Part shown: positions 1 to 8,825 of the stretch, piece by piece
Position numbering within the stretch: position 1 is the first letter of the stretch
Layout: the number at the start of each line of letters is the position of its first letter
Origin: Profundibacter amoris
Lineage (GTDB): Bacteria; Pseudomonadota; Alphaproteobacteria; Rhodobacterales; Rhodobacteraceae
Direction of reading: 5' to 3'
NCBI RefSeq assembly: GCF_003544895.1
Contig: NZ_CP032125.1
Span: 2,866,001-2,930,000, forward strand
Length of the DNA: 64,000 bases
Position numbers and translations under genes: made by a program
Notes under the pieces: generated by a model
Told to the model about the DNA's origin: nothing
What the model saw: the letters and a program-made list of their open reading frames with translations, nothing else
Databases searched by the model: none

Positions 1-174
1 GTGGAAATGGAGGCCGCCGAACTCTACAACCTTGCCGCCCGCCACAAACGCCGCGCATTGGCCGTGTTAACGGTTTCCGACCACCTGATCACCCACGAGG
101 CCCTGCCGTCGGACCAGCGGGAAAAAACCTTTGGTGACATGGTGGAAATCGCGCTGGAAGCGGCATTTTCGTAG
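1..174 (+). CDS. deoD: Purine-nucleoside phosphorylase, 3' end (partial)
   Basis: The window opens inside an open frame (frame 1) that runs 57 codons to a TAG at 172-174. The visible C-terminus has E-M-E-A-A-E-L-Y followed by a segment with TVSDH, the pattern of DeoD-type hexameric purine-nucleoside phosphorylases. In that family the EMEA glutamates contact the ribose and the SD aspartate protonates the purine base. The enzyme cleaves purine (deoxy)nucleosides to base plus (deoxy)ribose-1-phosphate in the cytoplasm. A deoC gene lies far away at 56 kb, so deoxyribose catabolism is not in one operon here. Most of the gene is outside the window, so its start and regulation cannot be seen. Confidence 0.85.
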   Translation: MEMEAAELYNLAARHKRRALAVLTVSDHLITHEALPSDQREKTFGDMVEIALEAAFS

Positions 175-175
175 G

Positions 176-1189
176 TTAATTGCGCCGCAGCGCATAAACC
201 CCGCCGCTGCCCTCGCTGGTTAGATTCGAAATTGGCACGAACTCCAGAAACCCGACCTGCGTCTTGTCCTGATAGGGCGCGGGCACCACATACCAGTGCA
301 TTTGTGTATCCAGCTTGCGCCGCACGGCCTTCAGGGCGATCTCGCGGAAAAACAGATCCTCGTTGCCAATCCGCAACCGGTGTTTTGCCGTGCCGGTAAA
401 CACCACCGGCACCCCACGATAGGTGTCGTCCACCCGCTCTTTGCGAAACTGCATCACCTTTAGCTTGCCCCGCGCCGGATAGCGCATCTTGCGTTCGGGC
501 AGCAGTGCCATCAGACGCGGATTTTCACCGGCCAGATCGATGTTTCCGGCGGAATAGGTTTTGCTCTGCACATCTCTTAACATCAGGGTGCGGTTGTATT
601 TGGCAGGATATTCCTGAACCGCAACCCCCAGATCATAATCTGAATCCAGCGTGATGGCCCTGTCCGACAGGTAAAACAAAACCCAGCCACCCTTGATCCA
701 CATATAGGCGCGGTATTTGTCTATGCCTTCTTCATAGTTAGGTTCGTCATAGACCACGATGTCCGCATCCGCATAGGCCTGCCCATAGATTTCGTTAAAG
801 GAATCATTCGTCAGGGTGCGGGTTTTACTGTCATTCACCACCTGCTCAAACCGCTCCAGCTTTGGCCGCGATCTGGACAGGTCATACATGCCTTTGGAGG
901 TTGCGATATAATAGGTAAACGGCAGCAGATGCGTGGTTTCGCTGTTCTTCAACGAAAACACCTTGTTGCCCAACGCGTCTATCTTGCTGATCTTCAGGCT
1001 GTCCAGCACAAAGAAATTACCGGCGGGGCTGTAGGTGATACTGGCCGGCGACCAGTAATCATTCACCCGCACCAGCGTATAATGCGCGGACGACGGGCTG
1101 TCTTTTAGTAACGGATAATCGCTTGCCGCAATCGCTGGCATGCCCATCCATAGCGCGATAATTGCGCCGGCAATCATTGATCTGAACAT
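176..1189 (-). CDS. Exported protein of unknown function
   Basis: This is a 337-residue protein that I do not recognise. I start it at the ATG whose first base is 1189 because a typical Sec signal peptide follows (short basic start, hydrophobic stretch, cleavage after A-I-A-A near residue 22) and a TAGGAT Shine-Dalgarno-like sequence precedes it. The open frame continues 103 codons further upstream, but those codons have no signal sequence and run into the region facing the next gene. The mature part looks soluble and rich in beta strands, with no membrane segment, so a periplasmic location is likely. The stop codon lies one base from the deoD stop, so the two genes converge with no space for a separate terminator. 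Confidence 0.75.
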   Translation of the reverse strand: MFRSMIAGAIIALWMGMPAIAASDYPLLKDSPSSAHYTLVRVNDYWSPASITYSPAGNFFVLDSLKISKIDALGNKVFSLKNSETTHLLPFTYYIATSKGMYDLSRSRPKLERFEQVVNDSKTRTLTNDSFNEIYGQAYADADIVVYDEPNYEEGIDKYRAYMWIKGGWVLFYLSDRAITLDSDYDLGVAVQEYPAKYNRTLMLRDVQSKTYSAGNIDLAGENPRLMALLPERKMRYPARGKLKVMQFRKERVDDTYRGVPVVFTGTAKHRLRIGNEDLFFREIALKAVRRKLDTQMHWYVVPAPYQDKTQVGFLEFVPISNLTSEGSGGVYALRRN

Positions 1190-1348
1190 AGTGCATCCTA
1201 GCACATTCGGTCCCACCGCATAGTATAAAATATCCGCCGCATACCGCCTGCCCGTCAGGGACACACCCCACACCGGATGATCAAAACCCGTTTGCATCAC
1301 GCGCCGATTGCCGCTTAGCTGTGCGACAACCAGACAAGGACCATAACC

Positions 1349-2671
1349 ATGCCCCGGATGACCCCGCGCCCTTGGGTGCCTGCCCGCATAGAAAACCATA
1401 TTCAGGACATCGCCGGGAGGGCCGCCAAATCCGACAGCCGGACCACAGCAACCCGTCTGGAAACCCTGATCGCCGAAAACCGCCGGATACACGAGCACGA
1501 CTGTTTCAACTTGAACCCCGCCACCAACGTGATGAACCCACGTGCCGAAGCCGCGCTTGCCTCAGGCCTTGGCACCCGCCCCTCGCTTGGCTACCCCGGT
1601 GACAAATACGAAACGGGGTTAGAGGCGATAGAGCAGATCGAGGTCATCGCAGCCGAGCTGTCCGCCGAAATCTTCAATGCCGACTATGCCGAAATCCGCG
1701 TGCCATCCGGCGCCATTGCCAACCTTTATGCCTTTATCGCGCTGACCAAAGCGGGGGATCACATCATCACCCCACCCGCCAGTATCGGCGGCCATGTCAC
1801 CCACCACGCCGACGGCTGCGCGGGGCTATACGGTCTGACCAGCCACATGGCACCCATCAATGCAGATGGCTACACCATTGATCTGGAGGGCCTGCGCGCA
1901 TTGGTGTTGCAGGTGAAACCCCGCCTGATCACCATCGGCGGCTCTCTTAACCTGTTCCCGCATCCCGTGGCTGAAATCCGCGCCATTGCCGATGAAGTCG
2001 GGGCATATGTCCTGTTTGACGCCGCCCACCAATGCGGCATCATCGCCGGTGGCACATGGGACAACCCGCTGTCACAAGGCGCGCACCTGATGACAATGAG
2101 CACCTACAAAAGCCTTGGAGGTCCGCCCTCTGGCCTGATCGTCAGCAATGACGCGGATATTTCCGAGCGTCTGGACAAGATCGCCTTCCCCGGCATGACC
2201 GCCAATTTCGACGCCGCCAAATCCGCCGCCCTGGCCCTGACCATGCTGGATTGGCGCGACTTTGGTGCGGAGTATGCCGCCAAAATGGTCTCGACCGCCC
2301 GCGCATTGGCCAGCGCGCTTGCTGACGAAGGCCTGTCCGTTTTCGCCGCAGATCAGGGCTTCACCCAATCGCACCAGTTCGCTATCCTTGCGGCGGATTT
2401 CGGAGGCGGTCAAGCGGCCGCAAAAACCCTGCGCCGCGCCGGTTTCCTTGCCTGCGGTATCGGCCTGCCGGTTGATCCGGTTGAAGGAGATATGAACGGG
2501 CTGCGCATCGGCACACCGGAACTGGTCCGCTGGGGCTTCACCGAAACCGATGCCCCCAGCATGGCAAGCCTGATCGCCGATGCCCTGCGCCGCAATGATC
2601 CCGAGGCACTGGCAGGTGAAGTCGCCGACTGGCGCAGCAGCTTCAACCGGCTGCACTACATCCGCCAATAG
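1349..2671 (+). CDS. SHMT-like PLP-dependent enzyme
   Basis: This 440-residue fold-type I PLP enzyme is related to serine hydroxymethyltransferase (GlyA). The N-terminal third has an E-N-R-R-I / N-L-N-P-A-T-N segment and a GYPGDKYETG segment matching the substrate-binding part of GlyA. The cofactor aspartate and histidine sit in D-A-A-H-Q-C-G (D224, H227). The Schiff-base lysine is probably K254 in S-T-Y-K-S-L-G-G-P, where true GlyA has T-T-H-K-T-L-R-G-P. The changes around the lysine, and the divergence of the folate-binding part, suggest a different substrate, for example a beta-hydroxy amino acid aldolase or transferase. The ATG is preceded by AAGGA at a good distance. The gene appears to be monocistronic and diverges from the exported protein upstream. 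Confidence 0.7.
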   Translation: MPRMTPRPWVPARIENHIQDIAGRAAKSDSRTTATRLETLIAENRRIHEHDCFNLNPATNVMNPRAEAALASGLGTRPSLGYPGDKYETGLEAIEQIEVIAAELSAEIFNADYAEIRVPSGAIANLYAFIALTKAGDHIITPPASIGGHVTHHADGCAGLYGLTSHMAPINADGYTIDLEGLRALVLQVKPRLITIGGSLNLFPHPVAEIRAIADEVGAYVLFDAAHQCGIIAGGTWDNPLSQGAHLMTMSTYKSLGGPPSGLIVSNDADISERLDKIAFPGMTANFDAAKSAALALTMLDWRDFGAEYAAKMVSTARALASALADEGLSVFAADQGFTQSHQFAILAADFGGGQAAAKTLRRAGFLACGIGLPVDPVEGDMNGLRIGTPELVRWGFTETDAPSMASLIADALRRNDPEALAGEVADWRSSFNRLHYIRQ

Positions 2672-2709
2672 CCCCATCTTTGCTCCTTGGGCTTCGCCCG
2701 TTTTCGCTT

Positions 2710-2732
2710 GAAACGATCCCCCGGATCGTTTC
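2710..2732. terminator. Hairpin between convergent genes (possible bidirectional terminator)
   Basis: A perfect 10-bp stem (GAAACGATCC with GGATCGTTTC, loop CCC) lies between the convergent SHMT-like and DUF1989 genes. T-tracts on both sides are weak, so terminator function is only inferred. A second small hairpin, GGGCTTCGCCC followed by GTTTT, lies just before it at about 2690-2705. Confidence 0.4.
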
Positions 2733-2770
2733 TTAATCAGCTCAAACTCCCCGCCGGAGGCATGGAATCT

Positions 2771-3616
2771 CTATACGCCGTGCCCGCCGCAATAGGCGTT
2801 GCGCGCGGGTGGGCACCATGTGTCCAGCACCCCGTCGGCAGGCTTGAATACCTCGACCAACAGCGGATAACACGCCGCCGCATCCGAGGAATGTTCCGCC
2901 GAACAATCCCCGCCCGGACAGGCCGACAGCGCACCCAGCAGATCAATCTCGGCGAAAAACTCCAGATAATCCCCCGCCCGCACCGGACTGGCCTTCATGA
3001 AATACTGCCCTGTGTCGCGGGTGAAACCGGTGCACATGAACACGTTCAGAACGTCATGCACATGCGCCTCGGCCTGATCCGGCGGCAGGCCGGTTTCGGC
3101 GGCCAAAGCGCGGGTCAGGTTGGAATGGCAGCAATGGTGGTAATCGCCGCCACTCAACAGGTTGTGCGTATAGGGATCACAGCGGGTGCCGATCACATCA
3201 TGCACAGAACCACCAAATTCGTCGATCCCGTACCAGTCCAGCGTATCGGCCACAATCGTTGCCATCGGGCGTAGGTGTGGAAAACTGCTCCACATCCGCT
3301 CCCCTGTCGTCAGATGGGTGCCGTGCAAAGCGCGGGATTTTCCGGAATAGAACCGCTCGGATAGATCCTTTGCGTTCCACAGGTTCAGATCCCCGACCTG
3401 CGGACCGTCCACACAGGAAATGCGGAAAAAACTGCCCGCCGGAACATGGAAACACGCCGCTTCGCGCGGCGGGATCAGGGTTTCTGAAACCTTCGCGGCC
3501 CCTGGTCGAGCCGCCCGATACAACGCCATATCCGGCACTGGCAGACCCTCTGCCGGATAGCAGATCACCGGCCTGACCGCGCGGCGCTTCTCGGCGTCCT
3601 CCGGTGCTTGCGCCAC
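2771..3616 (-). CDS. DUF1989 (urea carboxylase-associated family) protein
   Basis: This is a member of the DUF1989 / urea-carboxylase-associated family. Seen directly: a central V-P-A-G...V-G-D-L-N-L-W-N block, a segment with T-T-G-E-R-M-W-S and a cysteine/histidine-rich region (G-G-D-Y-H-H-C-C-H) that may bind metal. The family often sits beside urea amidolyase or amino acid genes, but here it directly follows sdhB, with the GTG start six bases after the sdhB stop, so it is probably the last gene of the sdh operon. The start is uncertain. GTG at 3616 keeps a D-A-E-K-R-R segment that I believe is conserved; other candidates are GTG at 3568 and ATG at 3529. The frame is open back to 3724, but that part overlaps sdhB. 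Function unknown. Confidence 0.75.
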   Translation of the reverse strand: MAQAPEDAEKRRAVRPVICYPAEGLPVPDMALYRAARPGAAKVSETLIPPREAACFHVPAGSFFRISCVDGPQVGDLNLWNAKDLSERFYSGKSRALHGTHLTTGERMWSSFPHLRPMATIVADTLDWYGIDEFGGSVHDVIGTRCDPYTHNLLSGGDYHHCCHSNLTRALAAETGLPPDQAEAHVHDVLNVFMCTGFTRDTGQYFMKASPVRAGDYLEFFAEIDLLGALSACPGGDCSAEHSSDAAACYPLLVEVFKPADGVLDTWCPPARNAYCGGHGV

Positions 3617-3621
3617 CCTGC

Positions 3622-4401
3622 TTAAACCGTCCGCTCGACCATCAGCTTCTTGATCTCGGCAATCGCCTTGGCGGGGTTCAGCCCCTTGGGACAGGTGTTG
3701 GTGCAGTTCATGATCGTGTGGCAACGATACAGCTTGAACGGATCGTCCAGCCCGTCCAGACGTTCGCCCGTCGCCTCGTCACGGCTGTCGATAATCCAGC
3801 GATAGGCATGCAACAGCGCAGCCGGGCCAAGGTAGCGATCGGAATTCCACCAGTAGGACGGGCAGGATGTGGAACAGGACGCACACATTACACATTCATA
3901 CAGACCATCCAGTTTCTTGCGATCCTCGATCGACTGGCGCCACTCCTTTTCCGGCGGATTGGTATAGGTTTCCAGCCATGGCATTATCGCGGCATGCTGG
4001 GCATAGAAATTGGTCAGGTCGGGGATCAGATCCTTGACTACCGGCATATGCGGCAGCGGATAGATTTTCACATCGCCCTTGATTTCGTCCATGCCGTAAA
4101 TACAGGCCAGCGTGTTGATCCCGTCGATATTCATCGCACAGGATCCGCAGATACCTTCGCGGCAGGACCGGCGAAAGGTCAGCGTCGGGTCGATCTCGTT
4201 CTTGATCTTGATCAGAGCATCCAGAACCATCGGCCCGCAGGTATCCATATCCACGAAATAGGTATCGACGCGGGGGTTTTTTTCCTCGTCCGGATTATAG
4301 CGGTAAATGCTGAATTTCCGCAAGTTGGTCGCGCCTGCCGGCTTGGGCCATGTTTTGCCCGTAACAATGCGCGAGTTTTTCGGAAGTGTGAGTTCAACCA
4401 T
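3622..4401 (-). CDS. sdhB: Succinate dehydrogenase iron-sulfur subunit
   Basis: This 259-residue subunit carries the three iron-sulfur clusters that pass electrons from FAD in SdhA to ubiquinone. The [2Fe-2S] ligands are in C-R-E-G-I-C-G-S-C with a later cysteine (N-T-L-A-C). The ferredoxin-like half has [12 protein letters not shown] and [12 protein letters not shown], matching the [4Fe-4S] and [3Fe-4S] clusters. I start at the MVELTL methionine with AGGA upstream; the frame extends ten codons further without support. Length is normal for alphaproteobacterial SdhB. It is separated from sdhA by two small lipoprotein genes, an arrangement I associate with Rhodobacterales. Confidence 0.97.
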   Translation of the reverse strand: MVELTLPKNSRIVTGKTWPKPAGATNLRKFSIYRYNPDEEKNPRVDTYFVDMDTCGPMVLDALIKIKNEIDPTLTFRRSCREGICGSCAMNIDGINTLACIYGMDEIKGDVKIYPLPHMPVVKDLIPDLTNFYAQHAAIMPWLETYTNPPEKEWRQSIEDRKKLDGLYECVMCASCSTSCPSYWWNSDRYLGPAALLHAYRWIIDSRDEATGERLDGLDDPFKLYRCHTIMNCTNTCPKGLNPAKAIAEIKKLMVERTV

Positions 4402-4411
4402 GTCTTCAGTC

Positions 4412-4732
4412 CTATCCCGTAACCGAGCCAAGCTCGGCCTTTAAGAAACATTTCAGCGTATCCCCGCGGGTGCTGATCGTCACCACCGTATTCACGGTGC
4501 TTTGGTCAACACCCGTCACCGCCGCCTTGGCGAGGCTGAAAATCTCGTCCGTGGTGGCGTTGTCGATGATGCAGTTGCTATAGGCTTCGGTGTTGCCGCC
4601 GGGGAATTTGTCAACCACGATCGGGGTGACCACCCGTTTTGCCGCCTCGCGCGAGGTGTCCTGGACGATCCCGTCCGTGACACAGCCCGAAAGCGAAACT
4701 GCTGTTAGTCCAATCGCCAAAGCGCGCAGCAT
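4412..4732 (-). CDS. Small lipoprotein within the sdh operon
   Basis: This is a 106-residue protein with a clear lipoprotein signal: a short N-terminus, a hydrophobic stretch and the lipobox L-S-G-C (Cys17). The mature part has two further cysteines (S-N-C-I-I and K-C-F-L), possibly a disulfide in the periplasm. GGAGGACTAGGAT just before the ATG is a strong ribosome-binding site, so the start is secure. It lies between another lipoprotein gene and sdhB, three bases after the former's stop. I do not know its function. Its position suggests a link to the respiratory complex or simple co-expression with it. Confidence 0.8.
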   Translation of the reverse strand: MLRALAIGLTAVSLSGCVTDGIVQDTSREAAKRVVTPIVVDKFPGGNTEAYSNCIIDNATTDEIFSLAKAAVTGVDQSTVNTVVTISTRGDTLKCFLKAELGSVTG

Positions 4733-4735
4733 ATC

Positions 4736-5182
4736 CTAGTCCTCCAACAGCGACGACTGGATCGTGCTGCCTGATTTCAGAAATTCATAGGCCCGCTTTT
4801 GCTGCTCCAGCGTCAGCGTTTTCCACAGCGCCACATCCTCGGTCGACAGATCATAGCCCTGCGGCACCGAAAGTTTGCCGTTCGACATCATCTTGGGTGC
4901 TGTTGGCCCTGCGGGATTGGGCAATGTGCCTGCCTCGCGGTTGTGCTGCTCGACGCAGGCGTTCATCAACACCGCACCGCGCGCTTCCCCGCCTGCGGCA
5001 GGCAGGATCACCGGAAGGCCGTTTGCCCCGAGTTTGTCGGTTGATTTCACATAAGACCCTTTGGCGCCGGTCTCGTGCAGACAGGTCAGCATATAATCCT
5101 TTGGTGGCTCTGGTTTAACACAAGCGGCCAGAACCACACCCCCCAGAACCAGCGCAACAGAGGAGGTTTTCAAAACGGCCAT
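4736..5182 (-). CDS. Lipoprotein within the sdh operon
   Basis: This is a 148-residue predicted lipoprotein. The N-terminus has a hydrophobic stretch ending in V-L-A-A-C (lipobox, Cys21). The mature part is soluble, proline-rich at first, and has cysteines in L-T-C-L-H and N-A-C-V-E. Its ATG overlaps the sdhA stop codon, so translation is probably coupled to sdhA. Together with the next gene it forms a pair of envelope lipoproteins placed between sdhA and sdhB. The function is unknown. Confidence 0.8.
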   Translation of the reverse strand: MAVLKTSSVALVLGGVVLAACVKPEPPKDYMLTCLHETGAKGSYVKSTDKLGANGLPVILPAAGGEARGAVLMNACVEQHNREAGTLPNPAGPTAPKMMSNGKLSVPQGYDLSTEDVALWKTLTLEQQKRAYEFLKSGSTIQSSLLED

Positions 5183-6990
5183 CAGTAAACCCTTTTCTTC
5201 GGTGCAAATTTTTTCATATCCACACCACCCTCTTTCAAAGTGGTCAGCGGGTCAACATGGACCGGACGGTATTTAACCTTGACCTTGCCGTTGGGATCAA
5301 CAGTTGCCAGCGTGTGCTTGCGCCAGTCCTTGTCGCCACGATCCGGGAAATCCTCGTGCGCATGTGCACCACGGCTTTCCTTGCGGGCCTCGGCCCCGTA
5401 GATTGTGGTCAGCGCATTGGCCATCAGGTTTTCCAGTTCCAGCGTTTCCATCAGATCGCTGTTCCAGACCAGGGAACGGTCCGTGACCTTGATGTCCTTC
5501 ATCTCGTCCCAGATGTCACTGATCCGTTTGCAGCCCTCTTTCAGGGTTTCACTGGTGCGGAACACAGCGGCATCTTCCTGCATGGCGCGCTGCATCTTCA
5601 GGCGCAGTTCGGCCGTTGTTTTGCTGCCGTCGGCATTGCGCATCCGGTCGAAGTGCTCGAAAATGGCGTCGACCTTGTCCTCGGACGCGTGCGGAACGGG
5701 GGCCTTGGGATCAATGATTTCGCCAGCCTTGATCGCTGTTGCACGCCCCATCACCACCAGATCCAGCAGTGAATTGGTGCCCAGACGGTTCGCCCCGTGC
5801 AGTGAAGCACTGGCACATTCGCCAGCAGCCATCAGACCGGGGACAATCGCGTCGGGGTTGCCTTTGACGGGGTTGATCACCTCCCCCATGTGGTTTGTCG
5901 GGATGCCGCCCATGTTGTAGTGCGCTGTGGGCAGAACCGGGATCGGCTCTTTGGTGACATCGACACCGGCAAAGATGCGCGCGCTTTCGGCGATGCCGGG
6001 CAGGCGTTCGTAGATCACCTCGGGGGGAAGGTGGCTCAGGTTCAGGTGGATATGGTCCTTCAGCGGACCAACCCCGCGCCCTTCGCGAATTTCGATTGTC
6101 ATGCAACGGCTGACAACATCGCGGCTGGCCAGATCCTTGAAGGTGGGCGCATAGCGTTCCATGAACCGCTCGCCTTCCGAGTTGGTCAGATAGCCGCCTT
6201 CGCCGCGCACCCCTTCGGTGATCAGCGCGCCCATGCCGTAAATGCCGGTCGGGTGGAATTGCACGAATTCCATATCCTGCAACGGCAAACCGGCCCGCGC
6301 CACCATGCCGCCACCATCGCCGGTGCAGGTATGTGCGGATGTGCAGCTGAAATAGGTGCGCCCCGCCCCGCCGGTAGCCAGAACGACCATCTTGGCGTTA
6401 AAACGGTGCATCGTGCCGTCGTCCAGTTTCCATGCCATGATGCCGGTGCAGGCACCATTGTCATCCATGATCAGATCCAGCGCGAAATATTCGATATAGA
6501 ATTCGGCGTTGTGTTTCAGGCTTTGACCATACAGCGTGTGCAACATCGCGTGACCTGTCCGGTCAGCGGCAGCACAGGCGCGCGGCACCGGCTTGCCTTC
6601 GCCGTATTCGGTGGTGTGCCCGCCAAACGGGCGCTGGTAGATTTTGCCGTCCGTCGTCCGGCTGAACGGAACACCGTAATGCTCCAGTTCGTAAACCGCA
6701 CGCGGCGCTTCGCGGGCGACATATTCGATCGTGTCGTTATCGCCCAGCCAGTCCGAGCCTTTGACCGTATCATACATATGCCACTGCCAGCTGTCCGGCT
6801 CCATGTTGCCCAGACTGGCGGCAATCCCGCCCTGCGCGGCAACTGTATGCGAACGGGTCGGGAAAACCTTGGTCACACAGGCGGTTTTCAATCCCTGCTC
6901 GGCCATCCCCAAAGTCGCGCGCAAACCGGCGCCACCGGCGCCAACAACCACAACATCATAATCGTGGGTCTCGTATTCATAAGCAGCCAT
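5182..6990 (-). CDS. sdhA: Succinate dehydrogenase flavoprotein subunit
   Basis: This 602-residue catalytic subunit oxidises succinate to fumarate in the TCA cycle and respiratory complex II. The N-terminal Rossmann motif G-A-G-G-A-G-L-R binds FAD. H48 in [10 protein letters not shown] is the expected covalent FAD attachment site. H-P-T-G-I-Y-G and the arginines in R-E-G-R-G-V and A-N-R-L-G-T-N-S belong to the dicarboxylate site. Length is typical. It sits between sdhD (14-base gap) and a lipoprotein gene whose ATG overlaps its stop. Confidence 0.98.
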   Translation of the reverse strand: MAAYEYETHDYDVVVVGAGGAGLRATLGMAEQGLKTACVTKVFPTRSHTVAAQGGIAASLGNMEPDSWQWHMYDTVKGSDWLGDNDTIEYVAREAPRAVYELEHYGVPFSRTTDGKIYQRPFGGHTTEYGEGKPVPRACAAADRTGHAMLHTLYGQSLKHNAEFYIEYFALDLIMDDNGACTGIMAWKLDDGTMHRFNAKMVVLATGGAGRTYFSCTSAHTCTGDGGGMVARAGLPLQDMEFVQFHPTGIYGMGALITEGVRGEGGYLTNSEGERFMERYAPTFKDLASRDVVSRCMTIEIREGRGVGPLKDHIHLNLSHLPPEVIYERLPGIAESARIFAGVDVTKEPIPVLPTAHYNMGGIPTNHMGEVINPVKGNPDAIVPGLMAAGECASASLHGANRLGTNSLLDLVVMGRATAIKAGEIIDPKAPVPHASEDKVDAIFEHFDRMRNADGSKTTAELRLKMQRAMQEDAAVFRTSETLKEGCKRISDIWDEMKDIKVTDRSLVWNSDLMETLELENLMANALTTIYGAEARKESRGAHAHEDFPDRGDKDWRKHTLATVDPNGKVKVKYRPVHVDPLTTLKEGGVDMKKFAPKKRVY

Positions 6991-7004
6991 GTTACTTCTC
7001 CGGC

Positions 7005-7385
7005 TCAGGCACTAAAGGCGATTTTGGCGATGGCGAAAACGGCCGTCACAGCCGTTGCCCCCCAGAACAGACGGTTGACGATCAGCGCCGCCATCAACAG
7101 ACGCGGCGCGTGGATGTAATCCTCGATCACCACTTGCAGGCCCAGATGCAGGTGCTTGCACAGCACGATGAAAAACATCACCGCCACGATGGCGTGATAG
7201 GGGTGCTGATAGGTTTTCAGCATGGTGGCATAATCCGCCCCCAAAGTGCCGATAAACGGAAACAGAAACATCAGCGACAGCGGGATCAGCGCAATCGCCG
7301 TAAGCCGCTGGGAAATGAAATGTTCGCTCCCGCCACGGGCAACGCCCAGGCCCAAAACACGTTTACGATCGGTTAAATATGACAT
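7005..7385 (-). CDS. sdhD: Succinate dehydrogenase membrane anchor subunit
   Basis: This is a 126-residue inner-membrane protein. The ATG at 7385 begins [10 protein letters not shown], and three hydrophobic segments follow (about residues 30-50, 60-82 and 100-122). The central [13 protein letters not shown] motif is characteristic of SdhD, where a histidine ligates haem b and nearby residues form the quinone site. The open frame extends 66 codons upstream, but that part overlaps sdhC. The start lies 11 bases after the sdhC stop. Confidence 0.93.
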   Translation of the reverse strand: MSYLTDRKRVLGLGVARGGSEHFISQRLTAIALIPLSLMFLFPFIGTLGADYATMLKTYQHPYHAIVAVMFFIVLCKHLHLGLQVVIEDYIHAPRLLMAALIVNRLFWGATAVTAVFAIAKIAFSA

Positions 7386-7396
7386 CTTCGTTCCCC

Positions 7397-7783
7397 TTAC
7401 AGCGCCAGCAGGATGCACAGCAATGTTGCTACAACCGACAATACCACCGCCGCAATTCCCGACCGCCGAACAGCCTTCATCCCCATACCTTTGGCCGAAT
7501 CCCATTGCAGGTGCCGCAACCCGCCAAAGAAATGGAACCAGAACGCCCAGAGCGAGCCGACCATGATCAGTATTCCGAACCACGAAGTCAGGAACCCGTT
7601 GGCCACATCATAATAGGCGGCATCGGTTGCACCGCCCAGAAACCACCATGCGATCAGCACAGCGGCCAGCGACATCGCAACACCGGTGATCCGGTTCAGG
7701 ATCGACAGAACGGATGTGATTTGCGGACGATAGATTTGCAAGTGAGGCGAAAGCGGGCGGTTGCCCTGATTTGCGTCTGCCAT
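7397..7783 (-). CDS. sdhC: Succinate dehydrogenase cytochrome b556 subunit
   Basis: This 128-residue first gene of the sdh operon has three membrane helices. The N-terminal S-P-H-L-Q-I-Y signature and the helix-II H-F-F-G-G-L-R-H-L motif (H84, H91) are diagnostic. H84 corresponds to the haem b ligand of the family. It helps anchor SdhAB to the membrane and form the ubiquinone site. A paired palindromic site lies about 150-180 bp upstream of its start, so transcription of the whole operon is probably controlled there. Confidence 0.95.
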   Translation of the reverse strand: MADANQGNRPLSPHLQIYRPQITSVLSILNRITGVAMSLAAVLIAWWFLGGATDAAYYDVANGFLTSWFGILIMVGSLWAFWFHFFGGLRHLQWDSAKGMGMKAVRRSGIAAVVLSVVATLLCILLAL

Positions 7784-7928
7784 TGGTTATACCCCTTCAG
7801 GATCAAGCGCCTGTGGTCGGCTAGATTGTTCATCTTATCCTGCATGAATAGCGCTATAATTTGTCCGAGTCACGCGATCCGGCACAATGTTAGCGCAAAT
7901 AATCACAAGAATTTGTTGAATTTTTCTA

Positions 7929-7963
7929 TTTGTGATCACACGTCACCCTTGCGTGATCACAAA
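7929..7963. promoter_or_regulatory. Paired GTGATCAC operator upstream of sdhC
   Basis: Two copies of GTGATCAC (7932-7939 and 7953-7960) are 21 bp apart centre to centre, which is two helical turns. The outer arms extend the symmetry: TTTGTGATCACAC on one side and CGTGATCACAAA on the other. The same layout with the same spacing occurs upstream of sucC, and one copy lies upstream of the GntR/FCD gene at 26.3-27.0 kb. I infer an operator for that regulator; whether it represses or activates cannot be told. Confidence 0.75.
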
Positions 7964-7966
7964 TAT

Positions 7967-8818
7967 CTACTTGGGCGCGGTGCGATACAACTCGTCGATA
8001 TAATTGGTGCAAACGGTGATCTTGTGACGGCTTGAGGAATAGAAGGCATACATATTGCTGCCGCGGCTGCATCTCTTCACCGTCACCCGCAAGCGTTTGG
8101 GCAGATTGAACTTCTCGTTCACCAGTTTGACTTCGGCCTCGATCACCTCGGCGGCGCGCTGTTGCAGGGCCGTGCGGGCAGATTGATGAAAGGAAACCGG
8201 CTCGCCCGATTTGGCATCCTCGATCCGTTTGATAATCGGATCCCAGCCATGTTTTGCAAGGTCATATTCCCCGTTGCAATATTCCGCCCGCTCCAGCGGC
8301 AGGCCCATTTTCTCGGCGAATTCTGAACGGTTTTCCGGATTACTGCCGTAGGTCAGGCAGACGATATTGTAATACCGCTGCATATCAGGGCCATGTTCAT
8401 CGGCCCAATCCCATTCACGTCCTTTGCCCATACGGTCATCGGCATCCACCTTGAACCCCATTGCCCCGCCCGAATTGATCGCCAGCGCCTCTTGTGATTT
8501 GAACAGCTGCTCGATCACCACAACGCTGAACACATCTGCGGCGTCTTCTTCCTGTCCCAAAACCGGCAGATCCATCATATCAATCAGCGCATGGGCCAAT
8601 TCGTGATAGAATGTAGACACCAGATTTGTGCGCACGAACTCGAACTTCTGCGGGTCCAGCGCCAGCGCCACAGGCTTGCCCTGTTTGCCGTCATCCTGCT
8701 TGTCGGTCAGCGCGGGCTGCTCCTTGGGCGTTTTGTCGACCTGTTTGTTGATATCTTCAGCCGCCAAAACAGCCGCAGGCACCACCAAGGCAATAAATAG
8801 ATAAAATAACTTTTCCAT
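7967..8818 (-). CDS. Secreted putative metallopeptidase (DUF4344)
   Basis: This 283-residue protein has a Sec signal peptide (cleavage near A-V-L-A-A, residue 20), then a low-complexity lysine/aspartate/glutamine linker of about 35 residues. The zinc-peptidase motif H-E-L-A-H (in F-Y-H-E-L-A-H-A-L-I-D) follows around residue 70. This is the DUF4344 pattern of short M48-like putative metallopeptidases. A downstream E-E-D-A-A-D motif may supply the third ligand. Two cysteines near the C-terminus (K-R-C-S-R-G and T-V-C-T-N) may form a disulfide. It starts eight bases after the mch stop, so it may be the last gene of that operon. Its substrate is unknown. Confidence 0.8.
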   Translation of the reverse strand: MEKLFYLFIALVVPAAVLAAEDINKQVDKTPKEQPALTDKQDDGKQGKPVALALDPQKFEFVRTNLVSTFYHELAHALIDMMDLPVLGQEEDAADVFSVVVIEQLFKSQEALAINSGGAMGFKVDADDRMGKGREWDWADEHGPDMQRYYNIVCLTYGSNPENRSEFAEKMGLPLERAEYCNGEYDLAKHGWDPIIKRIEDAKSGEPVSFHQSARTALQQRAAEVIEAEVKLVNEKFNLPKRLRVTVKRCSRGSNMYAFYSSSRHKITVCTNYIDELYRTAPK

Positions 8819-8825
8819 AGGCTGA

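Noticed and set aside
1190-1498. N-terminal 103-codon extension of the exported protein ending at 176
   Set aside because: The internal ATG at 1189 has a ribosome-binding site and starts a proper signal peptide; the extension would bury that signal and would overlap the start of the opposite gene.
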